Part shown: positions 1-7,192 of the stretch, piece after piece | Numbering within the stretch: the first letter of the stretch is position 1 | Layout of the letters: each line of letters opens with the position of its first letter | From: an uncultured Flavobacteriales bacterium | Lineage (GTDB): Bacteria > Bacteroidota > Bacteroidia > Flavobacteriales > UBA1820 | DNA: 9,641 nt | Direction of reading: 5' to 3' | Assembly: GCA_938023515.1 (NCBI GenBank) | Contig: CALJDR010000039.1 | Location: 1-9,641, forward strand | Program-made: the position numbers and the translations under genes | Notes under the pieces: generated by a model | Databases searched by the model: none | Told to the model about the DNA's origin: nothing | The model's input: only the letters and a program-made list of their open reading frames with translations

Positions 1-48
1 TCTACACAAGGAGTATCGTCGGCAGCGTCAGATGTGTATAAGAGACAG
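1..48 (+). other. Illumina Nextera i5/Read 1 adapter (sequencing artefact)
   Basis: These bases are library adapter, not genome. In order they read TCTACAC (1-7, end of the P5 oligo), AAGGAGTA (8-15, an 8-base i5 index that I recall as Nextera index 507), TCGTCGGCAGCGTC (16-29, Read 1 primer part) and AGATGTGTATAAGAGACAG (30-48, the 19-bp Tn5 mosaic end). Genomic sequence begins at 49, in the middle of mfd. Translation of the adapter produces the artefact peptides MCIRDR on the plus strand and SYTHLTLPT on the minus strand, so proteins called across base 49 carry false ends. Confidence 0.99.
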
Positions 49-3031
49 GAGTATTGTACAACCGGAGACGCTCGAGGCTGGACGACACATAACCGTCCGG
101 GATCAAAAGTTCGAAATCGGTATCTATCTGCGTATCGGGCGGGGTAAAGGCGATGGTATCGTTGCGGCCTTCTTCGAACAGCCCCGCGAACTCGTCGTGG
201 CGCAGTTCTTCGACCGCCTCGGCCAGAATTTTCTGGTAGGCGTCGAAACCTATGTCCGCGATAAAACCGCTCTGTTCTGGCCCCAGCAGGTCGCCCGCAC
301 CCCGTATCTCGAGGTCTTTCATGGCGATGTTGATCCCCTGCCCCACGGCCGAATATTTCTCAAGGGCTTCCAGACGATGCCGGGCATCTTCCGTCATGGC
401 GGAATACGGCGGGGCTATGTAGTAGCAGAATGCGTTCTTATTGCTGCGCCCTACCCGCCCACGCAGTTGGTGCAGGTCGGAAAGGCCGAAGGTATGGGCG
501 TTGTTCACAAAAATGGTGTTGGCATTGGGGATGTCCAGTCCGCTCTCCACGATAGTCGTAGATACCAGTACGTCAAACCGGCCCTCCATAAAGTCGAGCA
601 TCAGTTTTTCCAGTTCGTCGCCTTTCATCTGCCCATGTCCCACCCCTATGCGGGCATCCGGCACCAATTGCTGAACCATGGCCGCTACCTCCCGGATATT
701 CTCGATCCGGTTGTGGACAAAGAACACCTGCCCGCCGCGAGAGAGTTCGTACGCCACGGCATCGCGGATGATCTCTTGGTCGAAAGTGATGACCTGTGTA
801 TGGATGGGATGCCGGTTGGGCGGCGGAGTGGCGATGATCGACAGGTCGCGGGCCGACATGAGCGAGAACTGGAGCGTACGGGGGATCGGCGTGGCCGTAA
901 GGGTCAGCGTATCGACATTGGTCTTGAGAGTTTTGAGCTTGTCCTTCACCCCCACCCCGAATTTATGTTCCTCGTCGATGATGAGGAGCCCCAAGTCTTT
1001 GAATTTGACATTCTTGCCCACGATCTGGTGCGTACCGATCAGGATATCTATTTTTCCTTCTTCCAGGTCTTTCAGGATGGCGGCTTTTTCCTTGGCCGTG
1101 CGGAAACGGTTCAGGTATTCCACCCGCACCGGCATTCGCTTGAGCCGCGAAGCAAAACTGCGGTAATGCTGGAACGCCAGAATGGTCGTCGGCACCAGGA
1201 CGGCTACCTGTTTGGAATCTCCGGCCGCCTTGAAAGCCGCCCGGATCGCCACTTCCGTCTTGCCGAATCCCACGTCCCCGCACACCAGGCGGTCCATCGG
1301 GCGGGCGCGTTCCATATCGGCCTTCACGGCCTGGGTGGCTTTGAGCTGGTCCGGGGTATCCTCATAAATGAAGGACGCCTCGAGTTCGTCCTGCATGTAA
1401 TTGTCCGGCGAAAAGGCGTACCCTTCCACCGTCTGGCGGGAAGCATAGAGCTTTATCAGGTCGAAAGCGATCTGCTTGACCCGTTTCTTCGCCCGGTCTT
1501 TCAGGGCCTTCCACGTACCGGAACCGAGCCGGTCTACCCGGGGCTGCGTCGCCTCCTTGCCGCTGTATTTGGATATTTTGTGGAACGAATGGATGCTCAC
1601 GTACAGGATATCGCCCCCGGCGTATACCAACTTTACGGCTTCCTGCGTGCGGCCGTCCACGTCTATTTTTTGCAGGCCTCCGAAACGGCCTATCCCGTGG
1701 TCGATATGTGTGACATAATCCCCCACTTCCAGCTCGGAAAGCTGGGACAGGGACAAAGCCTGCGCTTTGGCAAAATGCCGGGGCGTGGCGAAACGCTGGT
1801 ACCGTTCGAATATCTGGTGGTCGGTATAGCAAGCCAAGTTCGCCGACGGATCAATGAACCCTTCGTGCAGGTCGCCCTCGATGGCATCGAAAACGATCGT
1901 CCCGTCTATGTCGGCGAATATATCCTTCAGGCGGCGCGCCTGTGTCTGGTTGGCACAGAAGATCACGTTCGAAAGGCCCTTGGAACGGTTATCCTTCAGA
2001 TTTTCGCCCAGTAATTGGAAATTGCGGTGGAACACGGCCTGGGGCAACGTTTTGCTGCCGATCACCGCGGCATCCGGGAAGAACGGCCGTTGCGACAGTT
2101 CCAACACCCGGTGCCGGGCAAAACCCGCCCGGTAACTATCCTCGTCGAGGAACAGTTCTTCGGGCGCCTGGTGTTTGAGGGGACTGTTTTTCAGCCCTGC
2201 AAAAGCCTCTTGCGCCTTTTCCATCAGCTTTCCGACCGTGGCCGCACAGGAAGGTATATTAGGAGTAATTATCGGTGAATCTTTGGGCAGAAAGTCGAAA
2301 AAACTGAGGCGGGAAACGTTCCCCATGGCTTTATCCTCCACGTTGGACAATATGGAGAGTGTACGCGCACTGCCCGTGGACAACTGGCTGTCGATATCGA
2401 ACAGGCGGATACTCTCTACCTCATCGCCGAAGAATTCCACCCGGGACGGTTCCTGCGCGCTGAACGAAAAAATATCCACGATACCTCCGCGCACCGAATA
2501 TTGTCCGGCCGAAAAAACGAATTCCGTCCGATCGAAACCGGCGGATTCCAACCGGTCGACCAGCCGGTCTATTTTCAGGGACTGCCCGATCTTTATTTCG
2601 AACGTATTTTCCGCGATACCGTCCCGCGAGATGACCTTCTCGAACAGCGCATCGGGATAACTCACCACATATTTTCCGCTCTGCGAAGACGAAACGGCTG
2701 CCAAAACCTCGGCCCGCAGCAGTACATTGGCATTATCGACCTCCTCCGTCTGGTACGGTTTACGGTAAGACGCCGGATAGAACAGGACATTCTCTTCACC
2801 TGCCAGATAGCGCATATCGCCATAGGCATAGGATGCCGATTCCCGGTCCGGACATATTACGAGCATATGCCCCGGCATGGATTTGGCCAACCGGGCAGCA
2901 CACACATAGATCCAGGAGCCGGCATAACCTGCCAGGCATACTTTCGCCCCGGACGAAGCTGTCCAGGCCTTTTCCAACGCCTTGAAATTTTCCCCGGCGG
3001 ATATACGTGCAATGATGTCTTCCTTTTCCAA
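49..3031 (-). CDS. mfd: Transcription-repair coupling factor Mfd, 3' end missing
   Basis: Mfd is an ATP-driven DNA translocase that removes RNA polymerase stalled at lesions and recruits UvrA to start nucleotide excision repair; it acts in the cytoplasm on DNA. With the start chosen here, 994 complete codons are present. The N-terminal part (about 1-330) resembles the UvrB-like damage-recognition module. The CarD-like RNA polymerase interaction domain follows at about 435-495 (begins LEVGDYVTHIDHGIGRF). The SF2 helicase core has Walker A GDVGFGKT (585-592), DEEH (686-689), TATPIPRT (712-719) and motif VI QLRGRVGRS (855-863). Family members usually have about 1100-1150 residues, so roughly the last 100, in the C-terminal TRCF domain, are lost at the adapter junction after RLRLYNT. 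I chose a TTG start at 3031-3029 (MEKEDIIARIS): a predicted promoter -7 box at 3060-3053 lies inside the longer open frame, and no in-frame ATG occurs near the domain start. Identity is certain, the start codon less so. Confidence 0.96.
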
Positions 3032-3052
3032 ATTCGGTAAAAATAAGAGACA

Positions 3053-3083
3053 CAAAGATACGCCGCCGGGCAGTATTATAAAA
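3053..3083 (-). promoter_or_regulatory. Predicted mfd promoter (Bacteroidota type)
   Basis: Read on the minus strand, TATCTTTG (3060-3053) matches the Bacteroidota -7 consensus TAnnTTTG exactly. A TTTT tract (3083-3080) lies 19 bp upstream in the place of the -33 TTTG element. Transcription would begin near 3046, leaving a leader of about 15 nt before the TTG start at 3031. Placement is by motif only. Confidence 0.7.
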
Positions 3084-3113
3084 ACCTTAGCAGTTCCGCC
3101 GGTCAAAAAAAAC

Positions 3114-3121
3114 TATATTTG
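3114..3121 (+). promoter_or_regulatory. Predicted metallophosphoesterase promoter, -7 box
   Basis: TATATTTG matches the Bacteroidota -7 consensus TAnnTTTG. The upstream -33 element is weak, with no clear TTTG at 17-23 bp. Transcription would start near 3128, about 22 nt before the ATG at 3150. This box and the mfd promoter face away from each other across the 118-bp gap. Confidence 0.6.
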
Positions 3122-3149
3122 CCCCTTAAAATCCAGTCCCCGAACCCGA

Positions 3150-4340
3150 ATGATCATATACATCACCCTTTTTATCGCCATAGCCGCCGGTATTTATTCT
3201 TACCGGTACGTCCGCCGCGCCGCCAGTCGACGCACCGCCAATATCGTGTACCTGGCCATGGGAGTCGCCGCACTGATCTATGCCTTGGCCAAAACATTGC
3301 CTGACCCTACGGCCTACTCGTTTTTCCGGGCAGTGGCTATCGTTATCATATTCTACGCCTGCGCCACGCTGCCCTTGTGTCTGGTTGGGCTGGCGGAAGA
3401 TATTTTCAGCCTGTGTAAACGTATTTTTACCGGAAAATGGATAGCCAAGCCTTCGAAGGCGCTGTTCATCGTGGCTTGCGGTTTGGCCGTACTGGGACTG
3501 GGGACATTGGTGGAAGGAATGGTTCGGGGCAAGACCGATTACCGCGTGGAGCCCTTCGAGATGAAGAGCGAACGACTGCCGGATGGCTTCGAAGATTTCC
3601 GCATCGTTCAGATATCGGATCTGCATCTGGGCTCGTTCGATCCGGACGACCGGAAACTCCCCCGCGCCTTTGAAATGGTGCAGGAGCTTCACCCGGACAT
3701 GATCGTACTCACCGGCGATATTCTGAATGACAATTCGGCCGATATGCTCCCGTGGATGGATCACCTCAAAGCATTGAAAGCCCCCAAAGGAAAATTCGCG
3801 ATTGTCGGCAACCACGACTACTGCGAATACGACCGTTCGCTGAATGCCGAAGGGCGCCGCGAGCAGATGGACTCACTGTTCTCCTATTACCGCCAGGCAG
3901 GATTTAAAGTACTGGACAACGAATTCATACCCATCGAAAACGGCGGGGATACGATCTATCTGGCCGGGGTGGAAAACTGGGGTGTAGGGCCTTTCCCGGC
4001 CCGCGGGGATATCTCGAAAGCCGTGGATAGTATCCCGGATGGGAAATTCACGATCCTGCTCTCGCACGACCCGGCGCATTTCGAACACATCGTCGCCCAC
4101 TACCCAAAATTTATCGACCTGACCCTTTCGGGACATACGCACGCGATGCAGTTTGCTTTCCGCTTTTCCGAAAATTTTCAATGGAGCCCCATTCAGTACC
4201 GCGACAAATACTGGGCCGGCCCGTACCGGGAAAACGGCAGACAGCTATACGTAACGCGGGGCGTGGGGTACCATTTCTTTCCGGCACGGGTAGGCATGCG
4301 CCCGGAGATCACGCTGATCACCCTGAAAAAAGAAAACTGA
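3150..4340 (+). CDS. Membrane-anchored calcineurin-like metallophosphoesterase
   Basis: A 396-residue protein with hydrophobic segments at about 1-20, 32-50, 60-85 and 103-121, then a metallophosphoesterase domain. The dinuclear-metal signature is complete: DLH (157-159), GD (189-190), GNHD (220-223), SHDP (305-308) and GHTH (328-331). This arrangement resembles the YkuE/YaeI group, which hydrolyses phosphoesters at the membrane, but the substrate cannot be read from sequence; it could be a lipid-linked or nucleotide phosphoester. The ATG at 3150 was chosen because it lies just downstream of a TATATTTG promoter box and opens directly into the first membrane helix. The open frame extends back to 2982, but that part overlaps mfd and precedes the promoter. 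The gene is convergent with the lipocalin gene, the two stop codons being 7 bp apart, and no clear terminator separates them. Confidence 0.9.
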   Translation: MIIYITLFIAIAAGIYSYRYVRRAASRRTANIVYLAMGVAALIYALAKTLPDPTAYSFFRAVAIVIIFYACATLPLCLVGLAEDIFSLCKRIFTGKWIAKPSKALFIVACGLAVLGLGTLVEGMVRGKTDYRVEPFEMKSERLPDGFEDFRIVQISDLHLGSFDPDDRKLPRAFEMVQELHPDMIVLTGDILNDNSADMLPWMDHLKALKAPKGKFAIVGNHDYCEYDRSLNAEGRREQMDSLFSYYRQAGFKVLDNEFIPIENGGDTIYLAGVENWGVGPFPARGDISKAVDSIPDGKFTILLSHDPAHFEHIVAHYPKFIDLTLSGHTHAMQFAFRFSENFQWSPIQYRDKYWAGPYRENGRQLYVTRGVGYHFFPARVGMRPEITLITLKKEN

Positions 4341-4347
4341 CGGGCCT

Positions 4348-4809
4348 TTACCGGGATTGTTCCACCCACAGGAGTTTCGAGGTGTCATATCCCCGTTGCT
4401 GCGCCCGGGACAGCAAGAAGTTTTTGGGCGTCTCTCCCAGTTGCGGCGTGCGGCTCAGGATCCACAGGTATTTATCGCTGCTGCTGCCGATAAGGACATA
4501 CGAATAATCTTCGGCCAATTCCAGGATATAATAATCCGAATAAAACCAGAGGAAGAACGAAACTTTCAGGCGTCCGGGCTGTGATTTGTCCGGCATTTTC
4601 GCCTTCCCCCGGGCCACATGGCGTTTCCCGTCCTTCGTTCCACTGTTAACCACCGATATCATTCCGTTTTCCCGCAGGGTATACTCGGCCGTTACATCCG
4701 ACATGCCCCGCTCGAACCGGTGGTCGTACCGGGCGATTTCGTACCAGAGTCCCATGTACCGCCGGACATCCAACTGCCCGACCGTTTTCTGCTGCATTTT
4801 ATTTTCCAT
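4348..4809 (-). CDS. Blc-like bacterial lipocalin without signal peptide
   Basis: A 153-residue lipocalin of the Blc type. Blc proteins form an eight-strand beta-barrel that binds fatty acids or lysophospholipids. The N-terminal lipocalin motif is clear: LDVRRYMGLWYEIARYDHRFERG (13-35) contains the G-x-W core at 20-22. The second conserved block, DYSYVLIGSSSDKYLWILSRTP (101-122), and a C-terminal KLLWVEQ also match. Escherichia coli Blc is an outer-membrane lipoprotein, but here the N-terminus (MENKMQQKT) has no hydrophobic stretch and no lipobox cysteine, so the protein is probably cytoplasmic, unless it is exported in some way not visible here. It follows prmC with 3 bp between stop and start and has no promoter box of its own, so the two are likely co-transcribed. 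A second in-frame Met at residue 5 is an alternative start. Confidence 0.88.
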   Translation of the reverse strand: MENKMQQKTVGQLDVRRYMGLWYEIARYDHRFERGMSDVTAEYTLRENGMISVVNSGTKDGKRHVARGKAKMPDKSQPGRLKVSFFLWFYSDYYILELAEDYSYVLIGSSSDKYLWILSRTPQLGETPKNFLLSRAQQRGYDTSKLLWVEQSR

Positions 4810-4812
4810 AGT

Positions 4813-5667
4813 TCAATCGTTTTTCTGCGCTTCCGCCATGCGGTCGCGCCCGTTTATATCCCGATGTATTTTTACCTCTTCAAAACCCAACCCTTCCAAA
4901 AGTGCGGTCGTTTCCTGCCCCAATGCCTCGTTTATCTCGAAATACAATCTCCCGCCGGATGCAAGCGCGCCTTTGGCAAACCGGGCAATCGCCCGGTAAA
5001 ACACCAGCGGATCGGCATCCGGCACAAAAAGGGCACCGGGAGGCTCGTGGTCCAGCACATTGGTGTGCATCGCCTTTTTTTCGCTCTCCCGCACGTAGGG
5101 AGGATTGGAAACGATCACTTGATAAACACCCTGTTCTACCCACCGGCTTTCGTCCAGAATATCGGCTTGTACAAAATTTACGGCTACGCCCAGGTTCTTC
5201 GCATTAGTCGCAGCCACCTCCAGCGCATCCGGACTTATATCTACCGCAGTTACCTGCCACCCCGGTCGTTCGGCGGCCAGAGTTACAGCGATGGCACCAC
5301 TCCCCGTCCCTATGTCCAGCAACCTCAGCGGTTCCTTACCATGGGCTGACAGCAAGAGTGCGACCAGTTCCTCGGTCTCTCCCCGGGGGATAAGCACCCG
5401 CGGGTCCACCAAAAAATCCCGGCCGAAGAATGGCTGCACTCCGGTGATATACTGCAAAGGCCGGCCATCAGATAATTCCCTGAATATCCACAATATCTTT
5501 TCGGATTCCTCCGGCGACAGGATTCTGTCCTTCTGCAGGCTGTAGTGCAGGCGATCCAATCTCCACAAATAGTCTACCGTGCGGGAAAAAAGGCCTTCTG
5601 CCTCACATTGCGGATAAAGGGAGGCCAGGTCTGCGATGTATTTCCGGTGCCACTGGGAAAGGGTCAT
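4813..5667 (-). CDS. prmC: Release factor glutamine N5-methyltransferase PrmC (HemK)
   Basis: PrmC uses S-adenosylmethionine to methylate the glutamine of the GGQ motif in peptide-release factors RF1 and RF2, which speeds translation termination. The 284-residue product has the expected plan: an N-terminal helical domain (about 1-70), the linker GRPLQYITG (68-76), SAM-binding motif I DIGTGSGAIA (118-127), a motif II acidic loop (VDIS, 142-145) and the catalytic NPPY (188-191) that holds the glutamine. The usual IPRPETEELV reads IPRGETEELV here (93-102), so Pro is replaced by Gly. The ATG at 5667 was preferred over a TTG at 5712 because the promoter -7 box at 5693-5686 lies between them and the N-terminus fits the family length. 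It is the first gene of an operon with the lipocalin. Confidence 0.95.
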   Translation of the reverse strand: MTLSQWHRKYIADLASLYPQCEAEGLFSRTVDYLWRLDRLHYSLQKDRILSPEESEKILWIFRELSDGRPLQYITGVQPFFGRDFLVDPRVLIPRGETEELVALLLSAHGKEPLRLLDIGTGSGAIAVTLAAERPGWQVTAVDISPDALEVAATNAKNLGVAVNFVQADILDESRWVEQGVYQVIVSNPPYVRESEKKAMHTNVLDHEPPGALFVPDADPLVFYRAIARFAKGALASGGRLYFEINEALGQETTALLEGLGFEEVKIHRDINGRDRMAEAQKND

Positions 5668-5685
5668 TTTCTGTGTTATTTTACC

Positions 5686-5716
5686 CAAAGATAACTCTTT
5701 GGGGGCAAACAATAAA
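5686..5716 (-). promoter_or_regulatory. Predicted prmC-lipocalin promoter
   Basis: On the minus strand TATCTTTG (5693-5686) matches TAnnTTTG, with TTTA (5716-5713) 19 bp upstream as a -33 element. Predicted transcription start is near 5679, about 12 nt before the prmC ATG. The -33 side runs into the T-tract of the rubrerythrin terminator. Confidence 0.65.
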
Positions 5717-5750
5717 AAAACTCCGGCAAAGTTTTCGCCGGAGTTTTGGA
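5714..5750 (-). terminator. Rho-independent terminator after rubrerythrin
   Basis: An 11-bp perfect inverted repeat, AAAACTCCGGC (5717-5727) and GCCGGAGTTTT (5737-5747), encloses a 9-base loop. Read on the minus strand it lies 27 bp past the rubrerythrin stop and ends in a run of seven T (5720-5714), the form expected for an intrinsic terminator. It separates rubrerythrin from prmC on the same strand. Confidence 0.9.
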
Positions 5751-5774
5751 AGTTCTATTAAAACCGTGTAAGCC

Positions 5775-6347
5775 TCAATAATTATCGCGCTTGGGTTCGA
5801 AATAAGCCTGGGGATGCAAGCAAGCGGGACATTTTGCCGGAGCTTTCTTTCCCCGGAACACAAACCCGCAGTTGCGGCACTGCCATTCTATCTCGTTCTC
5901 CCTTTCGAAAACAGTACCTGTTTCCACACGTTCGAGAAGTTTCAGGTAGCGGCTTTCATGGAATTCCTCTACTTTCATGATATTGCGCCAGGCGGCGGCG
6001 ATCTCTTTGAAACCTTCTTTTTCGGCCACCTCGGCAAAAGCGGGGTACATCTCGGCCCACTCTTCGTATTCGCCGGCAGCGGCTTCTTTCAGGTTTTCCA
6101 TCGTATTGCCTATCACACCGGCCGGATAAGCGGCCGTGATCTCCACCATACCTCCTTCGAGGAATTTGAAAAAGCGCTCGGCATGTTCTTTTTCCTGCTC
6201 GGCCGTTTCCGTAAATACGGCGGCGATCTGTTCATAACCTTCTTTCCGGGCTACGGAAGCGAAAAATGTGTAGCGCGAACGCGCCTGAGATTCCCCTGCG
6301 AAAGATATCAGCAGGTTCTTCTCCGTCTGGGTCCCTTTAACTTTCAT
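5775..6347 (-). CDS. rbr: Rubrerythrin (NADH peroxidase-type diiron protein)
   Basis: Rubrerythrin reduces hydrogen peroxide to water in the cytoplasm of anaerobes and microaerophiles, taking electrons through its rubredoxin-like iron site. The 190-residue protein has the usual four-helix diiron domain: E19 in AGES, the E52-x-x-H55 pair in the second helix, E93 or a neighbouring glutamate in the third and E127-x-x-H130 in the fourth. The C-terminal rubredoxin-like domain has both CxxC pairs (C157/C160 and C173/C176) that bind one iron, so all expected metal ligands are present. Its ATG at 6347 sits downstream of a TACATTTG promoter box, and a strong terminator follows, so it is a single-gene unit. 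Peroxide-responsive control is common for this family, but I see no clear operator. This is the classical rubrerythrin rather than the reverse-order form. Confidence 0.96.
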   Translation of the reverse strand: MKVKGTQTEKNLLISFAGESQARSRYTFFASVARKEGYEQIAAVFTETAEQEKEHAERFFKFLEGGMVEITAAYPAGVIGNTMENLKEAAAGEYEEWAEMYPAFAEVAEKEGFKEIAAAWRNIMKVEEFHESRYLKLLERVETGTVFERENEIEWQCRNCGFVFRGKKAPAKCPACLHPQAYFEPKRDNY

Positions 6348-6377
6348 AATTGAACTGAATTTTGATTGATGTTAATA

Positions 6378-6385
6378 CAAATGTA
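6378..6385 (-). promoter_or_regulatory. Predicted rubrerythrin promoter, -7 box
   Basis: TACATTTG on the minus strand (6385-6378) matches TAnnTTTG. The position 19 bp upstream reads CGCA, so no -33 element is recognisable, which could mean that an activator is needed. Predicted start is near 6371, about 24 nt before the ATG. Confidence 0.55.
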
Positions 6386-6460
6386 CGGATACGTTCGTTT
6401 TTTTTGCGTTAAAAGACCCTAAATTCCTCCCACTGATTTTTTTTCTCACATTTTATCATT

Positions 6461-6493
6461 TTTCGCACACAATCGCTTTTTTTCCTATATTTG
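6461..6493 (+). promoter_or_regulatory. Predicted promoter of the secreted-protein gene
   Basis: TATATTTG (6486-6493) matches the -7 consensus and TTTC (6461-6464) lies 21 bp upstream as a possible -33 element. Predicted start is near 6500, about 23 nt before the ATG at 6523. The 175-bp gap between rubrerythrin and this gene is AT-rich with several T tracts; I see nothing else in it apart from this and the opposing rubrerythrin promoter. Confidence 0.6.
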
Positions 6494-6522
6494 GATAATC
6501 CTTAATTAAACTCAGAAACACA

Positions 6523-7173
6523 ATGAAGAAACTGTTAACTTTAGCCATATTCGCTGCCATATCAGCCACAGCATGGGCACAACAGGAAAGGAACGATGGG
6601 ACGCTCCATATGCTCCTCGAAAAGTTCAAACCGGGGGTGGTATACTATAAAGATGGCCTTACCACTTCTGCGATACTTAATTATAGCGTAGTGACGCAAA
6701 AATTGGTCTATACCCAGAACGGCGACATCTACTATGTTACCAATCCGGATAATATCGCCCGCGTAGCGATAGACTCCATCGTATTGGTACCGGGAGGCAG
6801 TGGATTTATGGAAGCCATTCGGGCGGGACAGGACGGCGGTCTATACCGCGACCGGATAGGTTCCGCTGCACCGAAACCGAAAACTGATTCTTTCGGCAGC
6901 CCATTACCTGCCACAACCAATGCAAAGACCGTTGAATCTTATTACGATTTCTCGCGTCTCTTTGTAGTTCCCCACGATTATGTAGTCAAGATCATCGACA
7001 AGTACTACATCTCCCGGGAAGGAAATTATATTCCTTTCACAACTATGAAGGAGATCAACAATGCTTTCCCGGGCAAGGACAAAGAAATCAAAGCCTTCCT
7101 CAAGAAAACCAAGAACAAAATGAAGACCCCCGAAGAATATTTGGCCATTCTGGACTTTTGCCTCGGGAAGTAA
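6523..7173 (+). CDS. Secreted protein of unknown function
   Basis: A 216-residue protein that I cannot assign to a named family. It begins with a typical signal peptide: MKK, a hydrophobic core LLTLAIFAAISAT, and a signal peptidase I site AWA|QQ after residue 19, so it should reach the periplasm or beyond; there is no lipobox cysteine. Residues 37-90 (from PGVVYYKDGLTTSAILNYS to VAIDSIVLV) alternate polar and hydrophobic residues and suggest beta strands. The pattern resembles small exported Bacteroidota proteins of the type xGxVxxKDGxxxxAxLNY; this is my impression, not a search result. A Gly/Pro-rich loop (91-135) leads to a helical C-terminal half rich in lysine (172-216), with a single Cys at 213. 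The gene has its own promoter box and stands between rubrerythrin and the AAA+ regulator without overlapping either. Confidence 0.85.
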   Translation: MKKLLTLAIFAAISATAWAQQERNDGTLHMLLEKFKPGVVYYKDGLTTSAILNYSVVTQKLVYTQNGDIYYVTNPDNIARVAIDSIVLVPGGSGFMEAIRAGQDGGLYRDRIGSAAPKPKTDSFGSPLPATTNAKTVESYYDFSRLFVVPHDYVVKIIDKYYISREGNYIPFTTMKEINNAFPGKDKEIKAFLKKTKNKMKTPEEYLAILDFCLGK

Positions 7174-7179
7174 ATAAAC

Positions 7180-7192
7180 TGACATTTTGTCA
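7180..7192. promoter_or_regulatory. Perfect dyad TGACA-TTT-TGTCA, candidate operator
   Basis: TGACATTTTGTCA is a perfect 5-bp inverted repeat around TTT. It begins 7 bp after the secreted-protein stop, and its centre (7186) is about 41 bp upstream of the transcription start predicted for the AAA+ regulator, overlapping the place of the -33 element. That position suits an activator or repressor site. Too short to be a terminator hairpin and without a T tract in either direction. Confidence 0.5.

Noticed and set aside
30..48. Tn5 mosaic end as evidence of a genomic transposon
   Set aside because: It is joined to the index and primer sequences of a library oligo, so it comes from tagmentation and not from a resident Tn5.
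32..2014. 660-codon plus-strand open frame beginning MCIRDR
   Set aside because: It starts inside the sequencing adapter and runs antisense to the clear mfd coding sequence; no recognisable domain and a composition typical of a complementary-strand shadow.
3032..3106. N-terminal extension of mfd from a TTG at 3106
   Set aside because: The extension contains the predicted mfd promoter and encodes low-similarity sequence (TGGTAKVFIILPGG) before the normal Mfd N-terminus.
2982..3149. 56-codon upstream extension of the metallophosphoesterase frame
   Set aside because: It overlaps the start of mfd, precedes the predicted promoter and contains no recognisable domain; the ATG at 3150 opens directly into a membrane helix.
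4341..4347. Terminator between the convergent metallophosphoesterase and lipocalin genes
   Set aside because: Only a short imperfect GGCC/CCGG-type pairing is visible around the two stop codons, without a stem and T tract that would support a call.
5668..5712. 15-codon N-terminal extension of prmC from a TTG
   Set aside because: The promoter -7 box lies within it, and an ATG at 5667 gives the normal PrmC length.
7180..7192. The TGACA/TGTCA dyad as a terminator of the secreted-protein gene
   Set aside because: A 5-bp stem with a 3-base loop and no following T run is too weak; its place at about -41 of the next promoter suits an operator better.
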